Shown here: positions 62,277 to 64,000 of the stretch, piece by piece
Layout: each line of letters begins with the position of its first letter
Position numbering within the stretch: position 1 is the stretch's first letter
Assembly: GCF_014652135.1 (NCBI RefSeq)
Contig: NZ_BMYF01000009.1
Span: 98,914 to 162,913, forward strand
Origin: Mongoliitalea lutea
GTDB taxonomy: Bacteria; Bacteroidota; Bacteroidia; Cytophagales; Cyclobacteriaceae
Reading direction: 5' to 3'
Length of the DNA: 64,000 nt
Made by a program: the position numbers and the translations under genes
Notes under the pieces: generated by a model
What the model was told of the DNA's origin: nothing
The model's database searches: none
The model's input: the letters and a program-made list of their open reading frames with translations, nothing else

Positions 62277-63206
62277 TTATCTTAAATTAATTTTGACTAA
62301 CCGGCTTCCTCCACGAATTTTTCTTATGTAAAAATATGGTCTATGCCAATACTTAGCTGCTTTTGTTGATAGTCCATCCAAACACATATTTATAAATTCA
62401 CTCAACTTTGCAGCAATAACCTCATCCTTAAGATGTTCCGGTATTTTATTATCTCTAAAAAAAGGAGCTGATAAATATTTTTCCTTTAAAGAACTAGAAG
62501 AATCCACAAATTTTATATAATCAATTACCTCATTAGTTGATGAAAAATCCCGGACATTAATAAAACAATTAGGATTGATATCATCTGTTATCAAAGGATC
62601 TCCCCAATATATTGGTATGCATCCATGCACCCAGGGTTCTGCTATTTTCTCTGTAGTATAACCAGGATATTCAGCGTTTTCAAAAGCTATATTGAAATAA
62701 TAATTTTTAATAAATTCAGCCTTGTTTGCAACAGGACCACCAACATTATTGGCATAACGTCCACCAGATGCCACTACTTTGTAGTTAGATAGTTCATGGA
62801 AAAAATTAAGACGCTTCTCAGATTCTAGAGCATTACTGACAACAAAAGAACAAAATCCTTTCTTTTCACTAATAATTTGACCAATATTTTTCTTTTTCGT
62901 CAAATCAGATTCGTTAAACCAACGGCGAAACAAAGGCCACCTGAAATGTCTAGGATCATTAAGATGATCAAAAGTCAAAGCAAAATCACAAAATCTAAAA
63001 TCTGGACGGATGTTTTCGGCAGAATAAAAAATCCGTGGACAACTATATTTCAAAAACTCAGTTCCGTAGCAGGAATAAAACAAAACATCAGGTTTATCAG
63101 CATATTCAATTTCAAAAAAAGATTCTACTACTTTAAGAAAAGTATTATTAATGGGATTAAAATTGGGCCAGAAGTCCACAAATTTTACTTTAAGTTTTTT
63201 TTTCAT
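62277..63206 (-). CDS. GT10-family fucosyltransferase-like protein
   Basis: 309 residues from ATG 63,206; an in-frame TTG at 63,236 is less likely. The GT10 signature is in the C-terminal half: NIAFENAEYPGYTTEKIAEPWVHGCIPIYWGDP. The N-terminal half has RIFYSAENIRPDFRFCDFALTFD. GT10 members are alpha-1,3/1,4-fucosyltransferases using GDP-fucose; a different deoxysugar donor is possible. Suggests a fucose-like branch on the polysaccharide. Confidence 0.88.
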   Translation of the reverse strand: MKKKLKVKFVDFWPNFNPINNTFLKVVESFFEIEYADKPDVLFYSCYGTEFLKYSCPRIFYSAENIRPDFRFCDFALTFDHLNDPRHFRWPLFRRWFNESDLTKKKNIGQIISEKKGFCSFVVSNALESEKRLNFFHELSNYKVVASGGRYANNVGGPVANKAEFIKNYYFNIAFENAEYPGYTTEKIAEPWVHGCIPIYWGDPLITDDINPNCFINVRDFSSTNEVIDYIKFVDSSSSLKEKYLSAPFFRDNKIPEHLKDEVIAAKLSEFINMCLDGLSTKAAKYWHRPYFYIRKIRGGSRLVKINLR

Positions 63207-63241
63207 ATTGTAGGCCTCAATAGCATTTTTTATCAATATAA

Positions 63242-64000
63242 CTAATCCTTTAAATATTTTTTAAAGTTAATAACAAATCTAAAATACCGACCAACTAATT
63301 TAACCTTTCTATTAAAAGCAAAAAAAGCAATTGAAAACTTGATAAATCCCTTAAAATCTCTTTTTGAAACGACTAAAGGTATATAATTAAGTAAGTAAAT
63401 AGCAACAGCTTCTTTCCTTTCGTTAACAATTCTTTTCTTTATTTCTTTTGGCAAATATGAATCAATAATAGAAATCACTTGGCGAATTGCTGCCACACGT
63501 TTACCTCCTTTTATTGACTGACTCGATGAATTTGTAGGAAACACCCTATAGTTTGCCAGTATTTCAGGTGTATAGGCAAAATCAAAATGAAGAGCACACC
63601 TTACATAAAACTCCCAATCTTCTATGTATTGAAGACGATTGTCATACCCTCCAATTTGCTCATAGACTTCCCTTTTAAACACTATTGAAGGAGGTTGAAT
63701 ACATTGCCAAACAGCAATCACACCAATAAAATCAGTTAAAACTCCAGACTCTTTTAATAACACAGATGTTTCTCCAATTATTTCCCCTTCCTCATTGATG
63801 TAATTACACCTACAAAATCCCGCTGAAGCTTGAGGATTTTGCTCAAACAACTTTTCTATTGAAGAATAAAAGTTATTAGCTATTGTATCATCCCCATGTA
63901 ATAAATGGATGTAATGCCCTTTGGCCAATCTTATACCTGTTGCATAATTTTGACTTTTTCCGACATTTTTTCCCTGTCTATAAAATTGTACACGACCTTT
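63242..64000 (-). CDS. Glycosyltransferase family 2, N-terminus beyond the window
   Basis: The frame is open to the right edge, so the true start is outside. Visible: RQGKNVGKSQNYATGIRLAKGHYIHLLHGDDTIANNF with the DD metal site, GETSVLLKE, and IGGYDNRLQYIEDWEFYVRCALHF. A GT2 transferase, C-terminal about 252 residues seen. It ends 35 bases before the ATG of the GT10 gene. Confidence 0.88.
   Translation of the reverse strand, partial: KGRVQFYRQGKNVGKSQNYATGIRLAKGHYIHLLHGDDTIANNFYSSIEKLFEQNPQASAGFCRCNYINEEGEIIGETSVLLKESGVLTDFIGVIAVWQCIQPPSIVFKREVYEQIGGYDNRLQYIEDWEFYVRCALHFDFAYTPEILANYRVFPTNSSSQSIKGGKRVAAIRQVISIIDSYLPKEIKKRIVNERKEAVAIYLLNYIPLVVSKRDFKGFIKFSIAFFAFNRKVKLVGRYFRFVINFKKYLKD

Overview
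The window looks like chromosomal DNA of a Bacteroidota bacterium, most likely a Cytophagales/Cyclobacteriaceae-type marine or freshwater aerobe. The evidence is: moderately AT-rich DNA; start codons without clear Shine-Dalgarno sequences; several good Bacteroidota-type promoters (TTG, about 19-22 nt, then TAnnTTTG); a TolC/HlyD pair, an AddA/AddB-like nuclease pair, a Wzi-type capsule protein, and long gene-free stretches filled with dispersed repeats. Species assignment is inference. No rRNA, tRNA, CRISPR array, insertion sequence or prophage gene was seen.

Left part (1-26,606), mostly housekeeping: the end of a serine dehydratase, a TolC/HlyD efflux pair, an AlkB alkane hydroxylase, an ohr-gpx-ohrR peroxide operon with two clear operators, a GNAT/carbon-nitrogen hydrolase fusion, an L,D-transpeptidase, a CBS protein, CutC, an exported glycosylasparaginase, an mlaE-mlaF-mlaD lipid transport operon behind a lone receiver protein, a DUF389 membrane protein, a YciI-like protein, an addB-addA pair, a frameshifted ribosomal L25/Ctc gene and pth. 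Related intergenic sequences recur in inverted orientation near 5.7, 18.5, 24.9 and 26.0 kb.

Centre (29,999-42,479): the most interesting locus, a lasso-peptide biosynthetic cluster. On the minus strand, in transcription order, it holds a lasso-peptide/HPr kinase homologue, a sulfotransferase, B1 (PqqD-like leader binder), B2 (transglutaminase-like leader peptidase), six intact precursor genes plus one broken one, the asparagine-synthetase-like cyclase, an ABC exporter, a nucleotidyltransferase and an APS kinase. A SET-domain gene lies on the opposite strand between the precursors and the cyclase. The precursors were found by reading the gene-poor stretch 36.2-39.9 kb. Every intact leader is 17 residues of the form MKK-x-W-x-x-P...I-[N/A]-[G/S/T], followed by a core that starts with Gly and carries Glu or Asp at position 7, 8 or 9. 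All cores but one end in Ser, the residue type that paeninodin-type lasso kinases phosphorylate. An APS kinase and a sulfotransferase in the same cluster suggest a dedicated PAPS supply for sulfation. The expected output is a small library of phosphorylated and/or sulfated lasso peptides.

Flanks of the cluster (26,607-29,873 and 42,565-64,000): surface polysaccharide genes on the same minus strand. They include a CapD/FlaA1-type dehydratase and a WecA-type initiating transferase on one side. On the other are WecE- and WecD-like genes for an acetamido-dideoxyhexose, a GtrB-like transferase, Wzi, many GT2/GT4 transferases, a WcaF-like acetyltransferase, a Wzy-like polymerase split by a ten-base C tract, an MBOAT/SGNH pair, an acyltransferase-3 and a GT10 fucosyltransferase. 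The last glycosyltransferase runs off the right edge. The lasso cluster therefore sits inside a polysaccharide locus.
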